Positions 1 through 11,435 of a stretch of DNA of 64,000 nucleotides are shown here, piece after piece (the stretch's first letter is position 1; each line of letters begins with the position of its first letter). The stretch lies in assembly GCA_026018925.1 (NCBI GenBank), contig JAKSZU010000009.1, positions 69,738,949 to 69,802,948 on the forward strand, read 5' to 3'. The DNA comes from Tupaia tana. Its lineage: Eukaryota; Chordata; Mammalia; Scandentia; Tupaiidae. A program made the position numbers and the translations under genes. A model generated the notes under the pieces. That model was not told the DNA's origin and did no database searches. It worked only from the letters and a program-made list of their open reading frames with translations.

Positions 1-499
1 CATTGATTGGCATTGCATTAAATATGTAGACTAATTTGGGTAGAATTGCCATTTTGATTATATTAATTCTTCCAATCCATGAACATGGGACGTCCTTCCA
101 TTTTTTTTGTATCATTTTCAATTTCTTTTTTTAGCTTCTCATAGTTTTCCTTGTGTAGGACTTTAACTTCTTTGGTTAGATTTATTCCTAAATATCGAAT
201 ACTTTTGGTGGCTATGGTAAATGGAATAACTTTTTTCAGTTCTATCTCATTCTGACTGTTATACATATCTAGAAATGCTATCAATTTCTGTATATTGATT
301 TTATATCCTGCAGCTTTACTGTAATCATGTATTACTTCCAGAAATTTTTCCATGGAGATCACTGGGTCTTCTATGTATATAATCATGTCATCTGCAAATA
401 GAGTTTCAACTCTTCTCTTCCTATTCGAATGCCCTTTATTTTTTCCTCTTTTCTGATTGCATTGGCAAGGACTTCCAGTACTATATTAAAAAGGAGTGG

Positions 500-768
500 G
501 GGGACCAGCAGTTAGCATAATGGCTATGTCGCTGGACTCCCACGTAGTCGACTGCGGTTCGAGTCCTGGACCTGGTGGCTTAAACTCACACTGGGCGCAT
601 GTGCGTGCATGCCCAAGATCCGGAGAGGAGAATGGAGGAGAAGGGATTGCGGTGTGGCCATCCCCCTAGGGGGTGATTTTCTGCTTTCTGTCTCTCTGTC
701 TCTCTTTGTCTGTCTGGCGAGCGCACGTGCCCTATAGCGAAAACCTCTCCAAAAAAAAGAAAAAAAAA
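500..768 (+). mobile_element. tRNA-derived SINE inside L1 ORF2
   Basis: Full-length member of the dominant SINE: tRNA-like head, body with purine-rich then pyrimidine-rich halves, and an A-rich tail. It is flanked by a 12-bp duplication, AAAAAGGAGTGG, at 488-499 and 769-780. It lies antisense to the host L1 and postdates it. Confidence 0.95.
512..566 (+). promoter_or_regulatory. RNA polymerase III internal promoter of the SINE (A and B boxes)
   Basis: A box TTAGCATAATGG at 512-523 and B box GGTTCGAGTCC at 556-566, with tRNA-like spacing. The B box matches the canonical consensus. The same two boxes recur in most copies in the window with various substitutions. Confidence 0.8.
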
Positions 769-2824
769 AAAAAGGAGTGGAGACAGTGGGCATCCTTGTC
801 TTGTTCCTGTGTTTAGTGGGAAAGCTTTCAGCTTTTCTCCATTCAGGATGATGTTCGCTGTGGGTTTTTCATAGATGGCTTTTATTGTATTGAGAAATGG
901 CCCTTCTATGTCAATTTTGCTGAGAGTCTTGATTATGAAGGGATGTTGTATCTTATCAAATGCTTTTCCTGCATCAATCGATATGATCATATGGTTTTTA
1001 TCCTTATTCGTGTTAATATGATGTATTTCATTTATGGTTTTGTGTATGTTGAACCAACCTTGCATTCCTGGAATAAAGCCTACCTGATCATGGTGTATGA
1101 TCTTCTTTATAAGTTGTTGAATACGATTTGCTAGTATCTTGTTGAGAATCTTTGCGTCTATGTTCATCAGAGATATTGGTCTATAGTTTTCCTTCCTTGT
1201 CCTGTCCTTATCTGTTTTAAGGATGAGGGTGATAGAGGCTTCATAGAATGAATTAGGGAGAGAGTCACCCTTTTGGATCTTTAGAAATAACTTGAGCAGA
1301 ATGAGAGTTAACTCTTCTTTGAAGGTTCTGTAGAATTCAGAGGTGAATCCATCGGAGCCAGGGCTTTTCTTTGTTGGGAGGTTATTTATTACTGATTCAA
1401 TCTCCTGGCTTGTTATGTGCTTATTCAGACTTTCTATTTCTTCCTGGCTCATTCTTGGCAGATTATATTTGTCCAGGAATTTGTCCATCTCATCCAGATT
1501 GTCTTGTTTCTTAGCATATAGATGTTCAAAGTATCCTCTAATGATGTTTTGAATTTCTACTATGTCTGTTGTTATGTTACCAGCCTCATTGCAGATTTGA
1601 TTCACCTGGCTCCTTTCTCGCTTCTTAATAAGTCTCGCTAGTGATGTATCAATTTTGTTTATCCTTTCAAAGAACCAGCTTTTACTTTCATTTATTTTCT
1701 GTATAGTATGTTTATTTTCTATTTCATTTATTTCTGCTCGGATCTTTATTATTTCCTTTCTCCTGGAATTTTTTGAATTTTTTTGCTGTTCCTTTTCCAA
1801 TTCTCTGAGGCTTGATGTTAGGTGATCCATTAGCCTTCTTTCTGTCTTCCTCTTATGTGCACTAATTGCTATGAACTTCCCTCTTATGACTGTTTTAGCA
1901 GTGTCCCAAAGATTATGGAAATTCATGTCTTCATTGTCATTGGTTTCCATGAATCTTTTGATTTCAGTCTTTATTTCTTCGGTAATAGTGGAGTCATTCA
2001 GGAGCAGGTTATTTAGTTTCCATGTTTTTAGGTATTTTTGAGGATTTATCTTGAAATTAAACTCAAGTTTAACTCCATCATGGTCAGAGAAGATGCTGGA
2101 TATAGTTTCTATGCCTCTGAATCTGTAGAGGCTTGCTTTATGACCTATGATGTGGTCAATCTTCGAGAAAGTTCCATGTCGGGGTGAGAAAAAACTATAT
2201 CTTGTTGTTTTTGGGTGGAAAGTTCTATAGATGTCTGTTAAGTCCAATTGATTTATGGTATCATTTAGATCATTTATCTCTTTACCTATTTTTTGCCTAG
2301 ATGATCTGTCCAGAGGGGATAATGCGGTGTTGAGATCTCCAACAATTAGTGTGTTGCAGTCTATCTCCCCTTTCAGATCTAACAGTCTTTCCTTCACATA
2401 TTTGGGTGCTCCTGTGTTAGGTGCATAGATATTAATAAGCATTATATCTTCTTGATCTATAGAGCCTTTTACTACAATATAGTGCCCTTCTTTGTCTCTT
2501 TGAATGGTTTTTGTTTTGAAGCCTATTTTGTCAGAAATTAGTATCGCAACTCCAGCTCTTTTTTTGTTCCCAATTGCATGGAAAACCTTTTTTCAACCCT
2601 TCATTTTGAGTCTATGTATGTCTTTCTCCATGATGTGGGTTTCCTGTAGGCAACAGATAGAGGGTTTCTGTTTTTTTTTCCATTCAGCCAGTCTGTGTCT
2701 CTTGATTGGAGAATTTAAACATTAACATTCAATGTTATTATTGATGTTACAGGATCTGTACCAACATTTAAGTTGGCCATTGTCTTAGTTGCCTGTTATT
2801 TCTTTGTTTCTGGCTGTTGATTCT

Positions 2825-3784
2825 TTAGTTTGCCTGGAACAGTACTTTCTTCAGGGTTTCTTGAAGAGCTGGTTTGGTGTTGGCGAATTCTTTCAGGTTT
2901 TTTTTGTCTGAGAAGATTTTAATCTTTTTTTCCCAAATGAAGGATAATCTTGCAGGGTATAATAGTCTCGGCTGAAATTGTTTCTCTCTTAACACTTTCA
3001 ATATGTCTTCCCATTCTTTCCTTGCTTGCATTGTTTCTGATGAGAGATCTGGCGTTAGCCTTATGGGATGGCCTTTGTAATTTACTTTTTGTTTCTCTCT
3101 TGCCAGTTTTAGTATCATGTCTTTATATGTGGTGTTAGACAGCCTGGCTAAGGTGTGCCTTGGGGAAGATCTTCTGAGATTGATTCTATTTGGGGTCCTT
3201 TGTATTTCTTGGGTCTGAATGGTTGAGTGCTTCTCTAGGCTTGGGAAATTTTCTACCAGGATTTCCTGGAATAGATTTTCCATTCCGCTATTAGTTTCTT
3301 CACCTTCTGGGATGCCAATTATTCTGATGTTTGGGCGTCTAATAGAGTCTAGTATTTCTCGTATATTATCCTCATGTTTTTTAGTTATTTTCTCGATCTT
3401 TTTGGTGGTTTTTTCTAGATCATAGGTTTTATCTTCTACATCGGAGATTCGATCTTCAGCATGGTCTAATTGGCTCTTAATACTTTCCAGAGAGTTTTTG
3501 AATTCTTGTATTGTAGACTTTATCTCTAATAGTTCCACCTGATTCTTTCTCAGAGTATCCATTTCTTCTTTCATATCCTGGAAGGACTTCCTAATTTCCT
3601 GCAGTTTGTTGTCTCTTTTCTGTTTCAATTCAAAGAATTTGGTCACCATGAATGTTCGAAATTCTGTGTGTGTCATTTTGGTAATGTCCTCCATATTTAT
3701 GAGACATGGAGGGATGTTTTCCTTTGTTGGAGACATATTTCCTTGTTTATTCAGACCTGAGGCTCTTTTTCTACTTCTAGCCAT
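2825..3784 (-). CDS. L1 ORF1 protein, intact, 319 residues
   Basis: ORF1p is the trimeric RNA-binding chaperone that packages L1 RNA. This frame is open from ATG to stop (319 residues, near the usual 330-340 for mammals). Residues about 45-150 form a heptad-rich coiled coil (repeated E/K/L blocks such as LDHAEDRISDVEDKTYDLEK). Next comes the RNA-recognition-like domain (RPNIRIIGIPEGEE near 150-163) and then the C-terminal domain with ARLS, LKLAREK and ETMQARKEW. It starts just inside the 5'UTR boundary and is followed by ORF2 after about 80 bases. No break is visible. It could in principle be translated if the L1 5'UTR is active, but the copy lacks a working ORF2. Confidence 0.9.
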   Translation of the reverse strand: MARSRKRASGLNKQGNMSPTKENIPPCLINMEDITKMTHTEFRTFMVTKFFELKQKRDNKLQEIRKSFQDMKEEMDTLRKNQVELLEIKSTIQEFKNSLESIKSQLDHAEDRISDVEDKTYDLEKTTKKIEKITKKHEDNIREILDSIRRPNIRIIGIPEGEETNSGMENLFQEILVENFPSLEKHSTIQTQEIQRTPNRINLRRSSPRHTLARLSNTTYKDMILKLAREKQKVNYKGHPIRLTPDLSSETMQARKEWEDILKVLREKQFQPRLLYPARLSFIWEKKIKIFSDKKNLKEFANTKPALQETLKKVLFQAN

Positions 3785-4530
3785 TGGAAGATTTATTCCC
3801 TTTTGAAAACTTCTTGGGGGAACGTTCCTCCCACTAGGAGTAAGAGTGCTTCCTTTTAGATGGGAATAGATGTTTACTGAAGTCAGTCTTCTGTTGTTTT
3901 TACCAATGTGCTTTCAAGAGGGGAACTCTACTCAAGTGTCTGAAAAGCAGTATCTCTGTTGTTACAGTGGATAAGTACGAGGGAGGATCCCACAGACACT
4001 TACCTTACTAGGACCTGTCTAGTCCCTCTGGCAGGGTAAAAAATGAGGAGGAGAGGATAATATGAAACGAAATGAAAGACAACAGAGAAAAATAAAGAAA
4101 AAGTCACATGCCACGCTAATGCGGCCTAGAGACCTGTAGGTGGACCTTGTGCTTGCTGGCAGGCAAGGAGAGTCTGTGGAGAGAAGCAGAGCTAGGTATT
4201 AACAAGAGAATAGAGGGGTTTCAAGAAAAAAGCTGCTGCAGAAAGATCCTATCTACCTACCTAGGAGGTGGAGTCTTGGGCTGGGGAGTCTGGAAATGGG
4301 GTGGGGGTCAGAGGTGACCCTCCCTCAATACCCCTTGATGACCAGAGGCCTGTAGGTGGACCTTGTGCCTGCTGGCAGGCAAGGAGAGTCTAGGAGATGG
4401 AGTCTTGGGCTGGGGAGTCTGGAAGTGGGGTGGGGGTCAGAGATGACCCTCCCTCAATACCCCTTACTGGCCAGAGGCCTGTAGGTGGACCTTGCACCTG
4501 CTGGCAGGCAAGGAGAGTCTGTGGAGAGAG
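3785..4530 (-). promoter_or_regulatory. L1 5'UTR with about 129-bp tandem monomers
   Basis: The motif CCTGTAGGTGGACC occurs at about 4131, 4349 and 4478. The last two are 129 bp apart and lie in near-identical units containing GGAGTCTTGGGCTGGGGAGT and a direct GGCAGGCAAGGAGAGTCT block. Tandem monomers upstream of ORF1 act as promoter units in rodent L1s; promoter function here is inferred from position. Confidence 0.75.
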
Positions 4531-5329
4531 CTAATCTTCACATACATTTTGAAAAGAAATACATGAAAAGATAATATAAAAAAGAAAATAAATGTTTTAG
4601 AAGGAAATGAAAGAAAAGAATTAGAAGTAGAACTAGAAGTGAATTACCAAATTTCATTGAATTGAAAGTTCCATTTATTTTAATATTCACCATTATTGTA
4701 TCAAGAAAGAAAATTTTCTAAAAATTAACTATGGCACCATTAAATTTCCTTTTCTTTGCTATATATATATAAAATTTTTCTTATATATTCTGTATTTAAA
4801 TGTAACAACAATTTCTCTAATTTCTTGTTATTTACCTTGGTAGATATGGAGTTTTGAATACTTCATGTTTCAAGTTGTTTTTAATAAAAAACATATTTCT
4901 GCTTGTAATCGAATGTTAAAATTGCATAGGTACAGTGCAAATAAATAGCTTTGTTGGTTGAAATGATTTAATTTATACCTTTAAATAAATTGTAAAGCAA
5001 AACATGATAATTTCAAGGGACGTTTGTAGGAAATAATAAAACTGTTAAAAAGAAAAGGTCTATTAAAGAAAAGCACTTTGTGAAATAATATCTCTAAATG
5101 GTATTTATTATCATTTTGAACCTCTTGGCAGCCTACATGCTTATATCTTTTTGCATACATATTTCTCACTTTCAGGTGATTAATATTATATGTTAATATT
5201 ATATCAAATTATATATAATTTATAAACCATTTATGAGGACATAAAGCTATAAAAATTAAAAATACAGGTGTGTAAATAGAACAACAGATCAGAATAGAAA
5301 ATACAGATTTTTTAAATGATGTAATCATT
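4531..5329. other. AT-rich stretch, nothing recognised
   Basis: AT-rich sequence with no convincing ORF, repeat head or tail. Short purine runs at 4560-4630 and a TA-rich tract near 4760 are low complexity. Confidence 0.5.
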
Positions 5330-6015
5330 AATAAATATAATGTAGTCATTTGGTATTGACATGAAAAAAAAGATGGATCTTGATTTCTATCTGACACTAT
5401 GCACAAAATAATTGTAGGTCAATTGTGAACAATATAACAAAGAATATCCCAAAGAAAACATTTAGAACTACTTTGCAAACTTGGACTAAAAAATATTGCT
5501 TAAATGAGACAAAATGGATCAAGGATCTAAGCATAAAACTTCATTCTATAAAAACTACCGGTGGAAAACTCAGGAGAAACTCTTGTAGATATCAGAGTAT
5601 GTAGACTTTTTAAATAAGACCCCCATAGCACAGGCAATAATCTCAGACATAGAAAAGTGGGACTAAATCAGGCTAAAAAACGTCTGCAAGGCAAAAGAAA
5701 CAATAAGTAAGTGAGAAGAAAACCCTCACAATGGGAAAATACATTTGCAAACTATGCCTCAGATAAGAGACTATTAAGAAGCATATAGCATATACAGGGA
5801 ACTCAAGCAGTTTATCAAAAAAAAAAAAAAAAAAAAAAAGAATCAATCAGATTAAAAGATGGTGGGTAAATAAACTGACCAGACAACATTCCATGGAAGA
5901 CATAAGAACTGCCAAAAATCATGTGAAAATATAATCAACATTTCTTATCATAAGGGAAATGCAAATCAAAACCACAATGAGTTACCAACCACTTAACCTC
6001 AGTCAGAATGGTTAA

Positions 6016-6084
<69 letters not shown>

Positions 6085-6850
6085 TAAGTTCTAGTGAGGC
6101 TGCAGTGAAAAAGGAAAGCTCCAACATGGTTACAGGGAACTTAAATTAGTAAAACCACTATGGTGAATAAGATGGAGGTTCCTCATAAACCTACAAAATG
6201 AATTACCATATAACCCAGTAATTACATTCTTAGGCATCTACCCAAAGGATAAGAAAACAATTCAGCTGGAAAAACACTTGCACATCCCTGTTTATTGCAG
6301 CATTATTATCAGTTGCTAGGAAATGGAATCAACACAAATGTCCAAATACAGATGAGTCGATTTAAAAAAACTGTGGCATATGTACTCTATGGACTACTAC
6401 TCAGCCATTAAAAAAAATGAGACCCTGACATTTGATATAAAGTGGATAAATGTGTAAGATTTAATGTTAAGCAGAGCGAACCAGTCCATGAAAGAAAGGC
6501 ATTGCATGTTTCCACTTAATATATACTGAATGTCTTTCCTCTATAGCAGAAACTAAAAGGTTGGAAGGTATAAGTGCAGGGAGGCCAACTGTAGATACTA
6601 GAGACAGTATAGAATGTAGTGGGTAGTAGGGGATAGGTAATAGGGGTTAGAGGGAGGGGATCACGGAAAAACTAAACAAAACTTTTAATAGACACAAAAT
6701 GAAAATTTATCTGTCAATGATAAGGTACATGTTAATGACTTTGACTTGACTACTAAGCAATGTATTTGTGTTGAAAAAAAACATGTTGTACACTGTAAAA
6801 ATGTACAGTGACTAAATGTAAATAAATAAATACAAATTAAAAATCAAATT
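5330..6850 (+). mobile_element. 5'-truncated, decayed L1 (ORF2 end and 3'UTR)
   Basis: From about 5460 the sequence follows the last third of L1 ORF2 (AGGCAATAATCTCAGACATAG, CCTCAGATAAGAGACT and ACTACTCAGCCATTAAAAA blocks), with many stops. A 3'UTR from about 6480 ends in AAATGTAAATAAATAAATA near 6840. Two homopolymer A runs (5818-5839 and 6019-6080) have expanded inside it. The 5' limit is approximate. Confidence 0.8.
6019..6080 (+). repeat. Uninterrupted poly(A) run of about 60 bases inside L1
   Basis: A homopolymer lying where the L1 ORF2 end should encode only a few lysines. It is not at an element terminus. It is probably an expanded microsatellite, or an assembly-sensitive tract. Confidence 0.85.
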
Positions 6851-6954
6851 AAATTATACTCAGAAACTAAAGAAAGAAAAAAACACAATAAAAGCATTCT
6901 TTCCACTTAGTACTTTTTATGTCTCAGTACACTTATGATCTGCATACTTTTATG

Positions 6955-7225
6955 TACACCTTGCAGATTAATTAATATAACAACAAACTCAACAAACATG
7001 ATGTTTCTTTAGTATTTACTATGTACCAGGTATTATTCCTAGTGATTTACACTAATTGACTCTTTAATCTCCACAGTTCCATGAGGTGAACTATTTTTCC
7101 TACTTTGCATAAGGAACATGAGGTTTAGAGATAAAAATAACTTGCCTAAGCTTATGGAGATAATGAGTTGTGGAGTCAAAACTGAAATTCCTTTATCCTG
7201 ACTATAATGTCTAAGCTCTTAAACA
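6955..7225 (+). repeat. MIR (ancient tRNA-derived SINE)
   Basis: Matches the typical MIR body in order: TTACTATGTACCAGG, TGATTTACACTAATTGACTC, AATCTCCACAGTTCCATGAG, AACTTGCCTAAG and a trailing GTGGAGTCAAAACTG. Shared by all mammals, and diverged. Confidence 0.8.
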
Positions 7226-7879
7226 CCATATTATGAAAGTTTGAAATGTTGGTATTTCTCTGCTATGTCATTTTTTAGTCTTAAAATTTGCCTACTCATC
7301 ATTTCTATAGAAATTAATGAAACTGATTTTCCTAACTAGTAGCTTGTTGGGTTTGCTTTATTAATTTTTTTTAACTTCAGTTACACAGATTTAGATCTTA
7401 AACTTTAACCTTAAATTCTAAACCAGAGAAACTGCCTATCATAAAATTGAACTAGATTAATGGAAAAACTTAAATCTACTTTTACTCTGGCATGCAAAGT
7501 GTTCAGAGAGGGTATCTCCTGACCTTATTATAGCCTGTAGTCAACTTATTTGTCTATATTTTTTTCTATGAATTTGATTTCATTGCTTTTAATTTGCTTT
7601 AGGCATTTCCTGTGCATCAAGCAGTGTGTCTATTATTTATTTCTCACTCAACTGAAAGCCCCAGGTGATGGGAAGACATCAAAATAACTCATGAATAGCA
7701 ATTTGTGTTTATTTTCTTATTGAAGAAAGCTCTATATAGATTAATTTATCAGTTCCCATGAAAAGACTTATGTGTATACTTTATTTTTCAAAGAAATAGT
7801 TGGTTTTTCTTTTAAAGATAAAGGAAAATATATATGGTACTTTTATTTTAAAAATTCAGAAATTACAGTAATCATTTTT
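7226..7879. other. AT-rich stretch, nothing recognised
   Basis: No coding potential and no clear repeat. Weak similarity to old 3'UTR-like A/T-rich sequence cannot be judged by eye. Confidence 0.4.
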
Positions 7880-8205
7880 GTATTTTTAGTTTCATGTAGT
7901 GCATAGTTTTTATACATATATAAAATACACATAAAATCTGTATATACACATATATAAATATACATAACCATTTTGGAATATATTCAGTAGATTAAGTACA
8001 TTCTCATGGTTAGACAAGCATCTTTATTATCCATCTCCAGAACCTACTTATCACTTTAATTTGTACCCATTAAACAATAACTGGCCATTCTCCACTTAAC
8101 AAGCCCTGGTTAACCATTGTTCTATTTTTCTTTCTCTGAATTTGATTATTCTATGTACCTCATATCATAAAGTCACAAAATATAGAATTCAACAGTGAAA
8201 CTATC
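7880..8205 (-). mobile_element. Ancient L1M 3'UTR fragment
   Basis: Reads as the common L1M 3' end on the minus strand: a TTAAGTACATTC block, CCATCTCCAGAAC, TACCCATTAAACAATAACT and GAATTTGATTATTCTATGTA in the usual order. Confidence 0.65.
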
Positions 8206-8403
8206 TGATCCAAAAGCTTTTCTTTGGTGGTAGATTTTAGTTATGATTCACTCTCTTAATATAGGTCTGTTTAGATTTTAACTTTTATGTACATTTTCTA
8301 CTTTATTTAGATATATAGATAGCATTCTAATTTACACTCACCACACCAGTGTATAGTATTTTCTATTTCTCACATACTTGGCAATTATTTATGTTGTTGG
8401 ACT

Positions 8404-8658
8404 TTTTTTTGGACAGGTTTTTGCCTTAGGGTGTGTGTGCTTGCTGGAAAGATGGACACAGTGAGAGAGAAATTGACAAATCACCCCCTAAGGAGAATGG
8501 TCATTCCACAATCTTTTCTCCTCTATTCTCCTGCTGGTATCTTGGGCAGGTGTGCATAAATGCTCAGAGTGATTTTCGAGCATCTGGGCCTGGGACTTGA
8601 ACCATGGTTGGCCATGTGGGACTCCAGCAAAACAGCCGCTATGCCATCTGCTGGCCTC
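8404..8658 (-). mobile_element. tRNA-derived SINE, minus strand
   Basis: Complete but diverged copy: T-rich tail at 8404, body, and the tRNA head ending GCTGGCCTC at 8658. The flanks share only a weak short repeat. Confidence 0.85.
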
Positions 8659-8799
8659 AGATGTTGGAAATTAAAATCTTTGCCAATCCATAGGATATAG
8701 CATAGTACAGTTCTTTTCCTAATTTTGCTTTATTTTTGTTTGACAGATAATAATAGTATATATTTAGAAGGTGCACTGAGATGTCATGAAACATGTATA

Positions 8800-8921
8800 T
8801 ATTGGGATTTTGGGCATGCAGGTGTATGTGCCTGCCATGTTTTGTAACTGCGGGGTTCGGGACTTGAACTGCACAGCTATGTGGAATCCAGATGCCATAA
8901 CCACCATGCCACTGACCGGCC
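8800..8921 (-). mobile_element. SINE head fragment, minus strand
   Basis: tRNA-like half only (GACTTGAACTGCACAGCTATG to ACTGACCGGCCC), missing the 3' body. Older than most copies. Confidence 0.6.
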
Positions 8922-9464
8922 CAAGGATTTTTAAATGATTTATTATTCGTTCTTGGTAGGATCCGTGTTTTCTAGGAGTTTGTCCATTTCATCTTGTCTT
9001 TTTTACTCTTTTTGTTTTCATTTTTTTCTTCATGTTTCACTCTCTCAGGTCTTCAAAATGTGTAATTATAATGGCTTTATTTTTAAGTTCCCTGTCCTAA
9101 TTTTTTTTCTAAATGTCTGTTAATTCTTCCAGAAAATTTTTCATTTAAGTTACTAAATTCTTTTAGATATAGAATTCCCATTTGTTTCTTTAATATAGTT
9201 TCGTTTCACTGCTGAAAAGGCCAATTAGTCAGTCATTGAAGCCAAAAATTGCTTTAAGTTCTTAAACACATTTATAATTAGTTGAAAACCCTTTATCAGA
9301 GTGATCTGATGTGTAGCTTTGCAAGCTAAATCCAACATAGGACACCTTGGAATAATTTTCTGTGAACAACTTTCCTTCTTGGTTTTTAATCATATTTTTC
9401 TTTTTATATATAGTAACTTCTTAAAATATTACACTTTATATTTTTAAAGTTTAAGTGTTCAGAA
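8922..9464. other. Unassigned; possible L1 scrap
   Basis: TCTAGGAGTTTGTCCATTTC near 8975 resembles an old antisense L1 ORF2, but the similarity does not extend. The rest is AT-rich without a recognisable feature. Confidence 0.35.
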
Positions 9465-9719
9465 AAATTGATCTGAAAATACAGAATTCTCATACTTACC
9501 CTCTGCTTTCCACACACATTTTCCCCTATTATTTACATCTTGTATTAGTTTGGTATATTTGATGGACATATATTGATACATTATTACTGATTAAAGTCTT
9601 TTGTTTAGGTTTTATTCTTTCTGTTGAACTGTCTATGCATTTTGACAAATGCATAATAACATGTATTCATCAATAAAGTATCATACAAAACAATTTCACT
9701 GCTTTAAGGAAGTCCTGTG

Positions 9720-10000
9720 TGGGCCAGCAGGTGGCATGGAGGTAAAGGGACTGCATCCCACATAGCCAATTTGTTGATTTGAGCCCTGCATCTAGCAGCT
9801 TGAAAATCACTCTAGACATAGGTGCTTGAGTGCCCAAAATCACAAGAGAAAAATGGAGGTGAGGGGATTGGGTATGACCATCTTCCCTGGGGATTGATTT
9901 CTTACTTTCTCTCCCTCTTTCTCTCTATGTCTCTGTATCTCTCCAGTGAATGCACAGCCCTATAGCAAAACAAAGGAAAAAGAAAAAGAAAAGAAAAAGA
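9720..10000 (+). mobile_element. tRNA-derived SINE with 10-bp target duplication
   Basis: Full length. AAGTCCTGTG flanks it at 9710-9719 and 10001-10010. The tail is an A/G mixture rather than pure A. Confidence 0.92.
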
Positions 10001-10140
10001 AAGTCCTGTGCTTCAATTCCTTTTTCTCTTCCCTTTCAGGGAAAAGAAATAAGCATCAACTGAACTTTTTACTGTCTCCATAGCTTTGCCTTTTCTTGAA
10101 TGACATATAGTTGAAATCATAAAGCATGTAGTCCTTTCAG

Positions 10141-10319
10141 ATTTTTTTTAATTTTTAATTTTATTATTATTATCATTAATTTGTGATAGGGCATATGCTC
10201 TCACCAGTGAGGCATGAGAGACAGAGAAAGTGAGAAAATAAGCTATTAGGTTCAGAACTCGAACTGCGGTCAACCACGTGAGAGTCCAACACTTTAACCA
10301 CCACGCCACCCGTTGGCCC
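10141..10319 (-). mobile_element. Short-form SINE, minus strand
   Basis: Carries the same tRNA head (CGTTGGCCCC end, GAACTGCGGTCAACC) but has a much shorter body joined directly to a purine-rich segment and an A/T tail. It appears to be an older, shorter subfamily. Confidence 0.75.
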
Positions 10320-10701
10320 CATATTGTTTGGTTTTCACATAGCAATGTGTTTTCAAGATGTCCTCCATGTCTTTCTATGACTTGAGAGCTCCCTTTTTTT
10401 GGTTTGCTTTAGTGCTGAGTAATACTACATTATATGTTGTACCACATATGTCAATACATGTACCTATTGGATGGTATCAAGTTTTAATAATTGTCAATAA
10501 TGTTTCTATAAACATCTATGTACAGGTTTTTATGCAAGTATGAGTTTTCATCTCCTTTGAATAAATACAATGGAGCATGATTGCTGAATCATACAATAAG
10601 AATGTACTTACTTTTGTAAGAAACTGCCACACTGTCTTCTAAAGTAGTTATACCGTTATGCATTTCCTCTAGCAACAAATGAATGAGGGTTTCAGTGTTT
10701 C

Positions 10702-10966
10702 TTTTTTTTTTATTGAGAGGTTTTTGCTATAGGGAGCGTGCGCTTGCCAGAAAGAGAGAGACAGAGAGACAGAAAGACAGAAAGTGAGAAATCACCCCCC
10801 AGGGGAATGGCCACACTGCAATCCCTTCTCCTCCATCCTCGTCTCAGGATCTTGGGCACTCATGCACACGTGCTGGACGTGAGTTTAAGCCACCGGTCCT
10901 GGACTCAAACCACGGTTGATTGCATGGTAGTACAGTGACATAGCCATTGGGCCAATTGGTAGTCCA
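10702..10966 (-). mobile_element. tRNA-derived SINE, minus strand
   Basis: Full-length copy flanked by GGTTTCAGTGTTTC (10688-10701) and GGTTTCAGCGTTTC (10967-10980), one mismatch. It interrupts the L1M cleanly. Confidence 0.93.
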
Positions 10967-11167
10967 GGTTTCAGCGTTTCTTCATTCTTGCCAAAATTTG
11001 GTGTTGTTTGTGTTTGAGTTTTAGCCACTTTAGTAGGTAAGTAGTAGTATCTAATTGTTATTTTAATTTGTAATTCCCTAGTGACATATAATGTTGAGCA
11101 TCTTTGCATACGCTTGTTTACCGTTTGTAAATATTCTGTGCTCAGGTATAGTTTCAGATCTTTTTCC

Positions 11168-11395
11168 ATATTTTATTTTTAAATTTTTTTTTCCATGACA
11201 GAGACAGAAAGAAAAAGCACACCCCAACAGGTTTCCAATGCTATGATCAACCTCAGCGTCAGGAAGCCCTGGATCATGGGCATCTAGATGCCTGGAATAC
11301 TCAGGAAGACATTCAGATGCAAACTCAAAACCTTCTTACGTGGATCGGATTCAGAGAGCATTGTGGTTTACAACTGCACTAGTGTTCAACTCTCT
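11168..11395 (-). mobile_element. Second SINE family, minus strand
   Basis: Not the dominant SINE. On the minus strand it runs from a weak tRNA-like head, through CCAGGGCTTCCTGACGCTGAGG and TGGAAACCTGTTGGGGT, to a CATGGAAAAA tail. The same order is seen at 27465-27725, 50836-51078 and 56098-56323. Boundaries are approximate. Confidence 0.6.
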
Positions 11396-11435
11396 TTAAT
11401 CAACTTTTTAAAACTTTCATTTTATTATTCTTTAG

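Larger units (their letters stand above)
1..2746 (-). pseudogene. L1 ORF2 (endonuclease/reverse transcriptase), disrupted
   Basis: ORF2p nicks target DNA with an APE-like endonuclease and primes reverse transcription from the nick. The endonuclease half is visible at about 2740-2040, with the SDHDG motif near 2090. The reverse-transcriptase half follows, with YRPISLMN near 1180, the [11 protein letters not shown] segment near 960 and RQGCPLSP next to the SINE. Breaks: a stop where a tryptophan is expected near 2595, a SINE between the PLSP block and the downstream part, and a small deletion near 400 that shifts the frame just before the FADD catalytic box. The part from 386 to 63 is open in another frame. 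Upstream of 2442 the frame stays open to the stop near 2595. Confidence 0.9.
1..4530 (-). mobile_element. Young LINE-1, nearly complete, cut by window edge
   Basis: Read on the minus strand this is 5'UTR (4530-3785), ORF1 (3784-2825), a short spacer and ORF2 from about 2746 to beyond base 1. The 3' end lies outside the window, so its tail and target-site duplication cannot be checked. A SINE at 500-768 splits ORF2. ORF1 is open over its full length. ORF2 has one nonsense change and one frameshift besides the SINE, so this copy is dead for reverse transcription but recent. Confidence 0.93.

Noticed and set aside
500..580. Functional tRNA genes at SINE heads
   Set aside because: The heads have pol III boxes but poor cloverleaf pairing and continue into the SINE body and A tail; repeated dozens of times.
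586..2442. 618-codon open frame as a functional gene
   Set aside because: It is the L1 ORF2 remnant, whose last residues are translated SINE sequence; the catalytic box lies beyond the SINE in another frame.
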